Assembly (NCBI RefSeq): GCF_011082085.1
Contig: NZ_CP041063.1
Coordinates: forward strand, 4,078,001-4,142,000
DNA: 64,000 nt
Source: Bacillus sp. Cs-700
GTDB lineage: Bacteria > Bacillota > Bacilli > Bacillales > Guptibacillaceae
Direction: 5' to 3'
How positions within the stretch are numbered: position 1 is the first letter of the stretch; every line of letters begins with the position of its first letter. Shown in pieces: positions 7,742 to 16,696 of this stretch. The translations under genes and the position numbers were made by a program. The notes under the pieces are model-generated. The model did not search any database, had not been told where the DNA came from, and was given only the letters and a program-made list of their open reading frames with translations.

Positions 7742-8590
7742 ATGCAAATTGAATTTCTTGGTACCGGTGGGGCCATGGCGATCCCCCGGCCACTATGTCA
7801 GTGCGCAGTTTGCGTAGAAGCGAGAGCGAAAGGTGTCCCTTACAGTCGATCGGGTCCTAGTGTTTTTGTTCACGGTCCTAACGTATTAATTGATACGCCT
7901 GAAGATAGCTATATGCAGTTAAATCGCTCGCAGATTTCGAGGATAGACGGCGTATTTTATTCGCATTGGCACCCTGATCATGTTATGGGGAGGCGGGTGC
8001 TAGAATCAGTAAATGCGGATTGGGTCAACCATCCCCCAGAAGGAACAACAACGGACGTTTATTTGCCGGAGCAAGTGGCGATTGACTTTCAAACAAGATT
8101 AGGTAGTGGTGAACATCTTGCTTTTTTTGATCAACAAAAATACATAGCGCTTCATAAGCTGAACGATGGGGAGAAAGTAACCATTAATGGCGTATCAATT
8201 ACGCCGTTTCGCTTATCTGAGGATTATGTTTATGCGTTCCTGTTTGAAGGGGAAGGCAAACGGATATTGATTGCTCCGGATGAACTTTATGGTTGGGAGC
8301 CAGAGGAGCTTGGTGAATTGGATGTAGCGGTATTACCGACTGGCATCTGCGAATTTCACCCCTTAACAGGAGAGCGACAAATCAGTGAAGATCATCCTGT
8401 ATTGAAAGAAGAAGCAACATTTCGTCAAACGCTGGCTATTATTGAGAAGTTACAGGCAAAAGAAGTGTATTTAACACACTTGGAAGAACCTGATCAATTG
8501 AGCTATGACGATCTCAAAAAAGTGGAAGAAACGCTTCCGCATGATAAAACCATTTTATTTGCGTATGATACCTTAACAATTAGTCTATAG
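7742..8590 (+). CDS. metallo-beta-lactamase-fold hydrolase (PhnP-like)
   Basis: A 282-residue MBL-fold protein. The fold start is FLGTGGAMAIPRPLCQCAVC, with a Cys cluster like the structural zinc site of PhnP-type phosphodiesterases, and the metal motif is SHWHPDHV. Later ligands are in APDEL and THLEEP. Note SHWHPDH rather than the usual THxHxDH. The family cleaves cyclic phosphodiesters or related esters; the substrate here is not known. ATG at 7742 follows GAGAGGAG. The longer frame from 7655 is basic and has no ribosome binding site. Confidence 0.82.
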   Translation: MQIEFLGTGGAMAIPRPLCQCAVCVEARAKGVPYSRSGPSVFVHGPNVLIDTPEDSYMQLNRSQISRIDGVFYSHWHPDHVMGRRVLESVNADWVNHPPEGTTTDVYLPEQVAIDFQTRLGSGEHLAFFDQQKYIALHKLNDGEKVTINGVSITPFRLSEDYVYAFLFEGEGKRILIAPDELYGWEPEELGELDVAVLPTGICEFHPLTGERQISEDHPVLKEEATFRQTLAIIEKLQAKEVYLTHLEEPDQLSYDDLKKVEETLPHDKTILFAYDTLTISL

Positions 8591-8657
8591 GAAGACACGG
8601 TTTAAAAATCCGTTCTTTAGGGAACCATTTTTTTAGATATAGAAACGAGGTGAGCGT

Positions 8658-8912
8658 ATGGAACTGTCATTTGGGCTTATTCTTAATATTGTCATAGCAA
8701 TTTATTTATTTGTGGATGCAAAAAAACGGGATAAAAGCTCTTTTTTCTGGGCGATTATCGGGTTGATTTTTGGACCAATCGTTCTTGGGATCTACTTTAT
8801 TCAAACAGGTAGAAAAGGCATTGGTTGGCTTATTATCATTCTTGCCCTTATTTGGTTTATTATTGCCATTGTGCTAGGTATATTGGCGGGGATCATTGGT
8901 CTCTTATTTTAG
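8658..8912 (+). CDS. small hydrophobic membrane protein
   Basis: An 84-residue protein with three hydrophobic helices (about residues 3-18, 28-47 and 55-83) separated by short charged loops (DAKKRDKSS and QTGRKG). The ATG follows GAGGTGAG, and a palindromic terminator follows the gene, so expression is likely. No known function; it resembles small integral membrane proteins of unknown role. Confidence 0.65.
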   Translation: MELSFGLILNIVIAIYLFVDAKKRDKSSFFWAIIGLIFGPIVLGIYFIQTGRKGIGWLIIILALIWFIIAIVLGILAGIIGLLF

Positions 8913-8916
8913 GATT

Positions 8917-8945
8917 AAACCTGAAGCATATGCTTCAGGTTTTTC
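8917..8945 (+). terminator. palindromic intrinsic terminator
   Basis: A 26-bp perfect palindrome, AAACCTGAAGCAT then ATGCTTCAGGTTT (8917-8942), followed by further T residues. Confidence 0.9.
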
Positions 8946-9083
8946 TATGGGTTTAAGACTTGATGGAATGTGGAAGAGTATTGAGATACTATTAAAACAA
9001 ATGAGCGCTTGAGGTGAATGTGTCAAATTGACGAATGAAGGGATCTCACATTCATAGATAAGTAATGACTCAAGGGGGAAGCA

Positions 9084-9293
9084 ATGGATGAAGAAGCAAA
9101 AGTGATAGATTGGATCACTTCCGAAGTCGAAGTAGAATCATGCACCATGCAAGATTATCCGGTGTACCATTCGGGTAAACGAGTCATCGATCGAAGCGGA
9201 GATTATCTTATTGTCTACTTTCATCCGTTGCTTGAAAAAGTGGTTTATACGTTTAAAGGGATTGAAGATTGTTTTTTTATTGCTCATCGTTAA
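9084..9293 (+). CDS. small hypothetical protein
   Basis: A 69-residue acidic protein preceded by AAGGGGGAAGCA and ATG. It contains two cysteines and several aromatic residues (YLIVYFHP, FFIAHR). No transmembrane segment or recognised domain. The gene is isolated and ends at a bidirectional terminator shared with thiM. Confidence 0.6.
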   Translation: MDEEAKVIDWITSEVEVESCTMQDYPVYHSGKRVIDRSGDYLIVYFHPLLEKVVYTFKGIEDCFFIAHR

Positions 9294-9325
9294 GCAATTT
9301 TGAAATAGGTAAATCGAATTAATAT

Positions 9326-9357
9326 AAAAAAGAGGAGCGCAGTTGCGCTCCTCTTTG
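9326..9357. terminator. bidirectional terminator
   Basis: AGAGGAGCGC (9331-9340), loop AGTT, GCGCTCCTCT (9345-9354), with A-run upstream and TT downstream; it separates the small hypothetical gene from convergent thiM. Confidence 0.85.
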
Positions 9358-9361
9358 GTGT

Positions 9362-10171
9362 TTATTTGACGAGGTGGATATTTGCTTCAATGTCTTCTGG
9401 TGTAATAAGCGAAAGTTGATTTAAAAGCGCAATTTGAAAGTCGCCTGGCCGATTTTCAATATGATCGGCGGCTTTGTCACTTGCAACACCATAAAACGCA
9501 AGTACGCCGTATACAGCTAGCATCGGATCTGACTCAACAGCCGCAAACGCACCGAGAAGAGAGGAGAGAAGGCAGCCAGTACCGGTTACCTTCGTTAAGA
9601 TCGGGTGGCCGTTACCAAGTTTGAGTGTCGTTTCGCCATCTGAAACAATGTCGATCGCCCCTGTGACGATGACCGTACATCCAAACATTTTTGCGGCTTT
9701 CCTTGCTAGCATTTCGCTATTTCCTTCTCCTTCTGCAGCATCAACGCCTTTAATTGACCACTTTTTTCCTGAAATATTTGCAATTTCAGCTCCATTTCCT
9801 CTTAGAAATTGCACGTCAACTTCTTTAAGAATATGTCGAGCTGTTGATGTTCGATATGGAGTGGCCCCTGCTCCGACCGGGTCGAGAATAACAGGGATGT
9901 TCATTTCATTCGCTGCTTTTCCAGCGATGACCATTGCTTCCACCAGTTCTTTTGTTAACGTGCCGATATTTAAAACAAGAGCTCCAGAAATCTTGGCCAT
10001 ATCAGCGACTTCTTCTTTCGCATAAGCCATAACAGGGCTTGCTCCTGCAGCGAGTAAACCGTTCGCTGTAAAATTGGTTACGACGGTATTCGTTATATTA
10101 TGAACGAGAGGGGATGCCTCCCTTACTTTTGTAATGAGGTGAGCTGCCTGAGATTTCTCCACGGTTAACAT
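9362..10171 (-). CDS. thiM: hydroxyethylthiazole kinase
   Basis: A 269-residue ThiM, which phosphorylates 4-methyl-5-(2-hydroxyethyl)thiazole in thiamine salvage. Typical signatures are [29 protein letters not shown] at the N-terminus (residues 21-49), [25 protein letters not shown] and the phosphate-binding [11 protein letters not shown] with the catalytic Cys. Unusually it is not next to thiD or thiE, and its 5' region lacks a THI-box (no CTGAGA/ACCTGATC), so TPP-riboswitch control is not seen here. Confidence 0.95.
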   Translation of the reverse strand: MLTVEKSQAAHLITKVREASPLVHNITNTVVTNFTANGLLAAGASPVMAYAKEEVADMAKISGALVLNIGTLTKELVEAMVIAGKAANEMNIPVILDPVGAGATPYRTSTARHILKEVDVQFLRGNGAEIANISGKKWSIKGVDAAEGEGNSEMLARKAAKMFGCTVIVTGAIDIVSDGETTLKLGNGHPILTKVTGTGCLLSSLLGAFAAVESDPMLAVYGVLAFYGVASDKAADHIENRPGDFQIALLNQLSLITPEDIEANIHLVK

Positions 10172-10269
10172 CCTTTCTTGCTTGTTATTTCTAATGGTTT
10201 TTCCCTTTTTTTATTGTAACAATAAGGCGTGTTCGTGAAAATAAAAAGTAAGGAGTTCCTTTTCCTTTA

Positions 10270-10512
10270 TTAAGGTCTTGAGTAACGATTCCAAAAACGT
10301 AAGATCCATGAAAACGGAAATGGTAATCGGTACCCAGCTTTTTCAAGTTGTTTTAGAAGGTTTATAAACGCGCCGCCAACGCGGCGCTGCTGTTTTAATT
10401 CTTCTTCATTCGCTTTCACTGTAATGCGATAGCCATCTTGAAGTCCCTCTACTTTCACTTCTTTTGTACCAAGCTTTTCGGTAGTTTCTTTCATCACTTT
10501 CGGATCTTCCAT
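10270..10512 (-). CDS. small protein downstream of the ABC1 kinase
   Basis: An 80-residue basic protein starting two bases after the ABC1 kinase stop codon with its own AAGGAG, so it is almost certainly cotranscribed and probably translationally coupled. The N-terminal half is charged (TEKLGTKEVKVEGLQDGYRITV) and the C-terminal half has Pro-Phe-Trp-rich sequence (LPFPFSWILRFWNR). No known domain. A role linked to the kinase is inferred only from position. Confidence 0.6.
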   Translation of the reverse strand: MEDPKVMKETTEKLGTKEVKVEGLQDGYRITVKANEEELKQQRRVGGAFINLLKQLEKAGYRLPFPFSWILRFWNRYSRP

Positions 10513-10514
10513 CT

Positions 10515-12143
10515 TTATTTCTCCTTTTTTAACCAGAGTCGTTTTTCCATTGCACTAACAGTAAAGAGGGCGAGTAGAGTAATGCCGCTGGATATGACAG
10601 TAGGAAGGAATAGAGACTGAATCTCAAAAGCAAGACTTATAAAAAAACCAATAAAACTTAACGAAAAGAGAATAAAGGCATAGTGTTTATTCCATAACAT
10701 ACTTTTTGATTGAATTTCTGTTTTCTTCACGTTTTCTTCCCATTGGCGATGATCGGTGAATTCATCTGAAAGTCGATCAAGTGGATTTTCAATTGAAGAA
10801 ATTCTTGCATAGAACTGCTTCAAAAGATTTTTAGGGTCATAGTCAGCCGATTCCTCGCGATTGATCCACTCTTGAACAATTGGTTTGCCTTCTTCAATTA
10901 AGTCAATTTCAGGGTCCAAGGTATAGAGGATGCCGACAATTGTTGAAATGGCTCTCCCTAGAAAAGCAAACTCACTCGGTAATTGAATAGGCTGCTTGTT
11001 TACGAGCGTTTGTACTTCCTTTAAAACTTGTTCAGCGGTATCTTCATCCATCATCGTTAAATCCTGTTCAATGAATAAGGTGACTAGCGTCTGTATGGCT
11101 TTCTCAATCTGTCTTTTATCAGAATTAGGAAGAAGAAAGCGCAATTCGTCTAGAGCCTCTGTTACATCGCTGTACTGACTAAGCACGATCCCGGTAATGA
11201 GCTTTCGAATGGAAAGAGCATCCTTTGCTTCAATATGTCCGACCATACCAAAATCGATAAAAACGATCGTCCCGTCTTCTTGAATAAGGAGGTTACCAGA
11301 GTGAGGATCGGCATGAAATTGTCCTTCTTGAAGAAGCTGTTCAAGATACCCCTTTAAAAGCTTGCGAGCTAGCTCTCGTCGATTAATGGCTTTCTCGTCA
11401 ATATAAGAAAGGTTTGTTATACGAGCGCCTTCCATCCATTCCATGACAAGCACTTTTTTCGTTGACCATTCTTGGACGTAATTTGGCACCCGGTAGCCTG
11501 GACTATTGCTGTAGCGCTCCTTAAAGTGAATGCCATTTTTCAATTCTTTCTTAAAATCAAGCTCATCTTCAATCACATGACGAACTTCCTCGTAAAGCCT
11601 GCTTAGATCAAGCTGCTTGCCGTACGACGTAAACTTATCCATAAGCCAGAACACGATGCGAAGGGCTTGAAAGTCAGCCCGAATAATCTTGCGAATATTG
11701 GGGCGGCGTATTTTAATTGCCACTTCTTCGCCTGATTTTAATGTTGCTCTGTACACCTGTCCTATGGAAGCTGATGCAATCGGCCGATCTGAAAGGTTGT
11801 TAATCACATCTTGAACGTCGGCTGCCCATTCTTCTTCAAGAATTTGTTTCGCTTTCTCCCAGGAAAAAGAAGGGACGCGGTCAACGAGATCTTCAATTTC
11901 TTCTAGAAAAACTTTTGGAAGGATATCTGCTCTTGTTGAGAGGAATTGTCCTAGCTTAACGAGCAGTCCTTCAAGCCGAATCGCTTTTTCCTTGTACTCT
12001 TTTGCCTGCTTTTTTAATAGTTTCTGCCATTGTTCCTGATCCCACGAATGCTTGCTTTTTCTTCGAAAGCGTTCAAGTTGGAGGAAGAACTTAATGGACA
12101 TCCAAACAATCACACTAATCCGATACAGCGATTGATATTTCAT
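10515..12143 (-). CDS. ABC1/AarF/UbiB family atypical kinase
   Basis: A 542-residue UbiB-like kinase. The family signature KLGQFLSTRADILP lies near residues 63-76, the Ala-rich nucleotide loop is ASASIGQVYRA, the lysine is in VAIKIRRP, and the catalytic loop is HADPHSGNLLI followed by IDFGMVG. Two membrane helices at the C-terminus (about residues 485-525) anchor it, as in AarF/UbiB. The family supports isoprenoid-quinone or lipid handling through ATPase activity. It forms a two-gene unit with the 80-residue protein at 10270-10512. Confidence 0.9.
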   Translation of the reverse strand: MKYQSLYRISVIVWMSIKFFLQLERFRRKSKHSWDQEQWQKLLKKQAKEYKEKAIRLEGLLVKLGQFLSTRADILPKVFLEEIEDLVDRVPSFSWEKAKQILEEEWAADVQDVINNLSDRPIASASIGQVYRATLKSGEEVAIKIRRPNIRKIIRADFQALRIVFWLMDKFTSYGKQLDLSRLYEEVRHVIEDELDFKKELKNGIHFKERYSNSPGYRVPNYVQEWSTKKVLVMEWMEGARITNLSYIDEKAINRRELARKLLKGYLEQLLQEGQFHADPHSGNLLIQEDGTIVFIDFGMVGHIEAKDALSIRKLITGIVLSQYSDVTEALDELRFLLPNSDKRQIEKAIQTLVTLFIEQDLTMMDEDTAEQVLKEVQTLVNKQPIQLPSEFAFLGRAISTIVGILYTLDPEIDLIEEGKPIVQEWINREESADYDPKNLLKQFYARISSIENPLDRLSDEFTDHRQWEENVKKTEIQSKSMLWNKHYAFILFSLSFIGFFISLAFEIQSLFLPTVISSGITLLALFTVSAMEKRLWLKKEK

Positions 12144-12233
12144 AGACGACTCCTACTCCTGAATAAGTTGTTTAGTGTTTAACATAGCCTATTTCCAGCG
12201 ATTAGAAACAATTTTTACAAGTAAGGAGCACAT

Positions 12234-12264
12234 CAAAACCCCTATCACAATTAAGGATAGGGGT
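12234..12264 (-). terminator. terminator of the fdhF-like operon
   Basis: ACCCCTATC (12238-12246) pairs with GATAGGGGT (12256-12264); on the minus strand the hairpin is followed by TTTT, about 20 bases after the oxidoreductase stop. Confidence 0.8.
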
Positions 12265-12282
12265 AGGTTCGAAATGCATAAC

Positions 12283-14643
12283 TTAAACCGGTGCATTTAC
12301 TTCAAGGTCTTCAATTTCTTTCTCCTGGTATTGCACATCTTTTCTAGCATGAAAGCGATCTGCTTTTTCAACGGTTACTGTAATGTTGTAGTCAGGAATA
12401 CCGGCATATTTCTCATATCTTCCTCGAGGTAAAAGGAAGTTCCCTTCAGGAAAGTGTACTTCAAGATTTCCGCTTGCGATATCTACAAATTTAGCTCTTC
12501 CTTGAAAGACACCGAATCCATTGTAGATAACAATTCCTTCTCCTTCAGTGATGCTTAGTCTACTTGCATCTTTTGCATTTATAAGCACGTCATATCGCTC
12601 TGCTTTGTTGAACGGGTCCGTTTCTTTATAAACCATAGAGTTAAATTGCTTGCCACGTCGTGAGGTCACAATGAACTGCCCATCCTTTTTGCCAAGATCC
12701 GGGATCTCTACAGGAACGAGATTTCCTCTTCCATCTGGAGTCGGGCAGATGCCGCCTTCACATAACCAGGCGCCACCCCATTGGAAGACGTCACCTTTCT
12801 TCGATAAGTGTTGAATGCCGTCATAATCACGATTAGCAATGGCGATTTCACTACGGATCTCCTGACCTGTTGTGAAATCAACTAAGTGAGCAGTCTCTGG
12901 CTTAACTCGCTTTGCAAGATCAATATAGATTTTCCATTCCGAACGCGCTTCTTCTACTTGATTTTGATTTCCGTCTATTTCAGGTGAAAAGTAAACCATT
13001 CGCTCGGTTGAAGTAGAAGTACCGCCGCCTTCTTGTTCATATCGCGTTCGAGCGGGTAGCACGATAACGGCTTCTTTAGCATCGACTAGAGTAGAGGTGT
13101 TAAGGATAATATCCTGATGGACGCGAATATCTAGCTCAGATAAGGCTTTTTCAATAAAATCAGGGTCAGGCATCGTTTCAAGGAAATTTCCTCCTGATAA
13201 GTAGTAAAGTTTTATCTTTCGTTCGTGATCATCTGGAAGGACGATGTTTTCTAAGGTCACCCCGACGATATCACCCTGCCATTTCGGCAGCTCAAATCCC
13301 CATACTTGTTCCATACGCCGAATATTGTTGACGTCAAATCCACCTCCAGGTAAAACAAACGGATCGGCTCCCATTTCTCCCGATCCCTGTACAGATGAGT
13401 GGCCACGGAAAGGCATTAAGCCACTATTTTTTTTGCCTAGGAAACCACGGAGTAGAGCGAGATTAGCTACTTGTGAAATGTTGTCTGTTGCAAAAGAGTG
13501 CATGGTTAAACCAAGCGCCCATGCGAAAACAGCACTTTGGCTTTTAGCTAGAAGGAGAGAGAGTTCAATGATACGCTCTTTTGCTATGCCAGAAGAGCGA
13601 ACGATCTCCTCCCAAGATTGAAGTTGAACGTTTGCTTTTAACGCTTCATACCCATTCACATGTTCTTGAACAAATGAGTGATTAATCGCTGAGCCATGCT
13701 TCTCCTCTTCCATGTCAAACCAGTGCTTCATAATGCCGTGCATGAAGGCAATATCTCCTCCAACGTTTACCTGATAGAAGTCGTCCGCTAATTTGGTTCC
13801 AAATAGAGCGGACTCACCGTTTGATGGGATCCAATATTTGTCCATTGCTGGCTCTTTGTACGGGTTGACCATAATGATTTTCGTGCCTCTTTTTTTTGCT
13901 TCAAGCATGTATTTGGTTGATACGGGTGAACTATTTGATGCGACGCTTCCCCAGAACATTAAAACGTCCGTTCCAAACCAATCTTGATAATTGACTGTCG
14001 ACGCTCCTACACCGATTGAGCGTTTTAAAGCGGTTTTACTTGGTGAGTGGCAAATACGTGACGCGTTGTCAATATGGTTAGTACCTAGAAATCGAGCCAC
14101 TTTCGATGCGACGTAATAAGACTCGTTTGTAATTCCTCTTGATGTTAAGTAAAAGGCGTACTGTTTTGGATTAAGCTTTTTCATCTTTTGTGCGATAAGA
14201 TCCATTGCCTCTTCCCAAGTAAGACGAGAGAAGTGGTTTTCTCCTTTTCGGCGAATTAAGGGGTAAGGGATCCGTCCTAATTTGCGAAGTTCTGTACTGC
14301 TGTATTGACGAAGCTCTTTAATATCAGAATGAAGCACGTCTTGATCGATTGCTGGCATTGTGTTTAGTCTTAGTACGTTAAGTCGTGTTGTGCAAACGTG
14401 AGGACCTTTTAATGTTTGATCATATAATCCTGAAACCCCTAAAGCACAGCCATCACAAACGCCCTGTGTTAAAATTCGCGTCGCATAGCTGATATTATCA
14501 CGATTTTCCCATGCGATTTTTGCAGTGTCTCGGAAGTGCTGAGGTTTTACTTTTCCTAATCCAAAGGGGATGGGACTTACCCAATGTTTTGGCTGTGGTT
14601 TCTTTGTGGCTTTAATTGGTCCTTGATGTTTTGTTTTACCCAT
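12283..14643 (-). CDS. FdhF/YdeP-type molybdopterin oxidoreductase
   Basis: A 786-residue bis-MGD enzyme of the FdhF/YdeP family (formate-dehydrogenase-alpha-like). N-terminal cysteines at about 63, 66 and 84 (GVCDGCALG and HVCTTRLN) fit an Fe-S site; a molybdopterin core follows (ASRICHSPSKT, DVLMFWGSVASNSSP) and a C-terminal MopB-CT domain (QFIVTSRRGKQFNS through GNLEVHFPEGN). No selenocysteine is evident. Members include formate dehydrogenase-like proteins and E. coli YdeP of acid resistance; the true substrate is not certain. The ATG at 14643 is eight bases after AGGAG; a GTG at 14652 overlaps that site. A leader RNA with terminator precedes it. Confidence 0.88.
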   Translation of the reverse strand: MGKTKHQGPIKATKKPQPKHWVSPIPFGLGKVKPQHFRDTAKIAWENRDNISYATRILTQGVCDGCALGVSGLYDQTLKGPHVCTTRLNVLRLNTMPAIDQDVLHSDIKELRQYSSTELRKLGRIPYPLIRRKGENHFSRLTWEEAMDLIAQKMKKLNPKQYAFYLTSRGITNESYYVASKVARFLGTNHIDNASRICHSPSKTALKRSIGVGASTVNYQDWFGTDVLMFWGSVASNSSPVSTKYMLEAKKRGTKIIMVNPYKEPAMDKYWIPSNGESALFGTKLADDFYQVNVGGDIAFMHGIMKHWFDMEEEKHGSAINHSFVQEHVNGYEALKANVQLQSWEEIVRSSGIAKERIIELSLLLAKSQSAVFAWALGLTMHSFATDNISQVANLALLRGFLGKKNSGLMPFRGHSSVQGSGEMGADPFVLPGGGFDVNNIRRMEQVWGFELPKWQGDIVGVTLENIVLPDDHERKIKLYYLSGGNFLETMPDPDFIEKALSELDIRVHQDIILNTSTLVDAKEAVIVLPARTRYEQEGGGTSTSTERMVYFSPEIDGNQNQVEEARSEWKIYIDLAKRVKPETAHLVDFTTGQEIRSEIAIANRDYDGIQHLSKKGDVFQWGGAWLCEGGICPTPDGRGNLVPVEIPDLGKKDGQFIVTSRRGKQFNSMVYKETDPFNKAERYDVLINAKDASRLSITEGEGIVIYNGFGVFQGRAKFVDIASGNLEVHFPEGNFLLPRGRYEKYAGIPDYNITVTVEKADRFHARKDVQYQEKEIEDLEVNAPV

Positions 14644-14671
14644 TAGTTTCACTCCTATAATTAACTACAAA

Positions 14672-14770
14672 TAAAAAACCACTGCTCGCCCGTCGCTTGT
14701 GACAGAAAAGCAGTGGTTGAGTCTTTAGCAGGATCGCTACCAAGTGCCTAACCAGAGGTTATTTATATGT
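14672..14770 (-). promoter_or_regulatory. structured leader with terminator before the fdhF-like gene (candidate riboswitch, single unit)
   Basis: On the transcribed strand the core GGTAGCGATCCTGCTAAA lies inside a closing stem made of TGGTT (14754-14750) and AACCA (14718-14714). The same AACCA begins the 5' arm of a perfect 10-bp terminator stem, AACCACTGCT (14718-14709) with AGCAGTGGTT (14686-14677), followed by TTTTTT. The two structures exclude each other, so stabilising the core should let transcription continue into the oxidoreductase gene. The core matches two units ahead of the OFA transporter gene. Confidence 0.75.
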
Positions 14771-14776
14771 TTTCTA

Positions 14777-15139
14777 TTAAGAACTTTTCATTTTTTCTTC
14801 TATGTTTTGGTCAAATACAAAGATTGACATCCCAAAGTCACGATCAATATCGATATCGACGAAGAGATCAAGAAATTTACTGTCTAGAAACTCTTCCATC
14901 TGCACCGGAGGATGATTGCGATACATTTCTTTCACCATTTCAGTTCTTGCAGCTCGAAGCATTTGTTTGCCGTCATCTGCACTAGCAATAAATTTTTCTA
15001 CAGGTGAAAGGTTTCCTTCCATTTCACAAATTGCCCAGTTTTTGCAAAACGTTGTTGTGATCTTACTCGGTCCTTTTCCCATGTGTTTCTTACGAAAAGA
15101 ACGAACAAGGTTGCTAAATTCTGCTTCATACTTATTCAT
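14777..15139 (-). CDS. DUF2294 family protein
   Basis: A 120-residue protein of the DUF2294 family: MNKYEAEFSNLVRSFRKKHMGKGP at the N-terminus, then the typical NWAICEMEGNLSPVEKF and a middle RTEMVKEMYR. The biochemical role is unknown. In this operon it sits between the OFA transporter and the molybdopterin oxidoreductase, 68 bases after the former and 133 bases before the latter, suggesting an accessory role in formate/oxalate-linked metabolism; that is inference from context. Confidence 0.8.
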   Translation of the reverse strand: MNKYEAEFSNLVRSFRKKHMGKGPSKITTTFCKNWAICEMEGNLSPVEKFIASADDGKQMLRAARTEMVKEMYRNHPPVQMEEFLDSKFLDLFVDIDIDRDFGMSIFVFDQNIEEKMKSS

Positions 15140-15207
15140 ACTGTCCTACCTTCTTATCGAGATGATCTTATCCAACTTTACTACATGATCATAACTACTT
15201 AAAGAAT

Positions 15208-16464
15208 TTACATATTTACAGCCGTAAGCGTTTCATTTTCTTTACGAAGCCTACGAATATCTTTTCGAATGACGATTGAAATAATGAGGGCGACAACAAA
15301 CATGCCCGCAAAGAAAGTTAAACTTGCAGCGTAACTTCCAGTAGTATCCTTCATCCATGCAGCGAACATAGGTCCAACAAGTCCCGCTGCGGCCCAGGCT
15401 GTTAGAATGTACCCGTGAATCGCACCGAGCTGTTTTGTGCCAAACATGTCACCAATATAAGCTGGAATAGAGGCAAACCCTCCGCCATAGCACGTATACA
15501 CAATCGCTAGCATGATTTGAAATAAGATCGCTGTCGATGTATGTGGAAGAAGAGCAAACAAACCAATTTGTAGAACAAAGAAGGTGGTATACGTATTGGG
15601 ACGTCCGATGTAATCGGAAACGGAGGCCCAACCGATTCGCCCAAGACCATTGAAAATTCCCAGGACACCAACGAGTGCTGCCGCTTCAGTAGTGGTTAAT
15701 CCGATACTTTCTTGAGCAAGTGGTTTTGCAGCAGACAAAATGGCAATTCCGCATGTTACATTAATAAACAACATGAGCCATAAATAATAAAATCGTGACG
15801 TTTTGATCGCTTCGTTGGCTGTTAACTGGGAAAGATCACCGGATTTTTTCGAATGCTTTTGTTTTTCTTTAAATCCTTTAGGAGCCCAGCCTTCAGGAGG
15901 TTTCTCTAAATATAAAGAAGAGGCGACCATGATAATGAAATAGCTTGTTCCGAGTATGTAAAAGGTATTGGCGGTTCCAACAGATTTAATTAACGTATCC
16001 ATTACAGGACTTGCGATCGCTGCTGCGAATCCAAAGCCCATTATGGCAAGTCCAGTCGCAAGACCGCGTCGGTCTGGAAACCACTTAACTAGTGTTGAGA
16101 CGGGAGCGATATACCCAACCCCAAGTCCTATTCCTCCAAGTGCTCCATAGAATATGTATAGAAGAGGAAGAGAGCCGAGATTTACAGCGAACCCAGAACC
16201 GAAGATACCGATTCCGAAAAAACTAGCTGCAAGAAGGCCAGCTTTTCTTGGGCCATACTTTTCTACAAAATGACCGAGAAATGCTGCGGATAAACCTAAA
16301 AATAATATAGCGAGACTAAATGTAAATTGTACTTGTTTAGCTGACCAGCCAAATTCGTTAATAAGTGGGTCGGTGAAGTTACTCCAGGCATAAACGGAAC
16401 CGATCGATATATGAATCCCTACTGCAGATGCTGCAATTAGCCATCTGTTTTTAACCTTTTTCAT
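15208..16464 (-). CDS. OFA-family MFS transporter (oxalate/formate antiporter type)
   Basis: A 418-residue major facilitator with twelve predicted helices. The N-terminus (HISIGSVYAWSNFTDPLINEFGW) is diagnostic of the OFA family; loop 2-3 is GHFVEKYGPRKAGL, and the central loop after helix 6 carries EKPPEGWAPKGF. Founding members exchange oxalate for formate, but many in Bacillaceae carry other monocarboxylates. The ATG follows AAAGGAG at good spacing. It heads the operon with DUF2294 and fdhF-like genes, and a long leader with two RNA units and a terminator precedes it. Confidence 0.9.
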   Translation of the reverse strand: MKKVKNRWLIAASAVGIHISIGSVYAWSNFTDPLINEFGWSAKQVQFTFSLAILFLGLSAAFLGHFVEKYGPRKAGLLAASFFGIGIFGSGFAVNLGSLPLLYIFYGALGGIGLGVGYIAPVSTLVKWFPDRRGLATGLAIMGFGFAAAIASPVMDTLIKSVGTANTFYILGTSYFIIMVASSLYLEKPPEGWAPKGFKEKQKHSKKSGDLSQLTANEAIKTSRFYYLWLMLFINVTCGIAILSAAKPLAQESIGLTTTEAAALVGVLGIFNGLGRIGWASVSDYIGRPNTYTTFFVLQIGLFALLPHTSTAILFQIMLAIVYTCYGGGFASIPAYIGDMFGTKQLGAIHGYILTAWAAAGLVGPMFAAWMKDTTGSYAASLTFFAGMFVVALIISIVIRKDIRRLRKENETLTAVNM

Positions 16465-16511
16465 CCGCTACATCTCCTTTAGTTCATTAACTAGCTAACT
16501 AGAAAAACAAA

Positions 16512-16690
16512 ATAAAAAACTGTCGATCGACCAAATAAGAGAATGGGCATTCTCTTGGAGGTGATTGACAGTTAGTAGTTAGCAGGGAACGCTACTATCA
16601 AAACCAACAGTTAATCGCTTTCACATTTGTTGTAACCATCAAAACCGATGACAGGTTCGCTACCTCGTGTCTTTAATTGTTACAACATCA
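16512..16690 (-). promoter_or_regulatory. tandem structured leader with terminator before the OFA gene (candidate riboswitch, two units)
   Basis: Unit 1 is closed by a 9-bp perfect stem, TGTTGTAAC (16687-16679) with GTTACAACA (16636-16628), and contains GGTAGCGAACCTGTCA. Unit 2 is closed by GATTAACTGTT (16616-16606) against AACTGTCAATC (16573-16563), nine of eleven paired, and contains AGTAGCGTTCCCTGCTAA. AACTGTC is also the 5' arm of a terminator (16573-16567 with 16524-16518) that ends in TTTTTTATTTTG. The terminator and unit 2 are thus alternative folds. Both units share GGTTTTGATRGT as well. I cannot match this to a known riboswitch. Confidence 0.75.
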
Positions 16691-16696
16691 TGAACT

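Noticed and set aside
9621-10025. 134-codon open frame antisense to thiM
   Set aside because: Codon shadow of thiM; low complexity Ser/Pro/Ala composition and no start signal.
10172-10269. TPP riboswitch upstream of thiM
   Set aside because: The sequence upstream of the thiM start (10172 onward on the minus strand) is A/T-rich and lacks the CTGAGA and ACCTGATC boxes.
13244-13621. 125-codon open frame antisense to the fdhF-like gene
   Set aside because: Opposite-strand shadow without a ribosome binding site.
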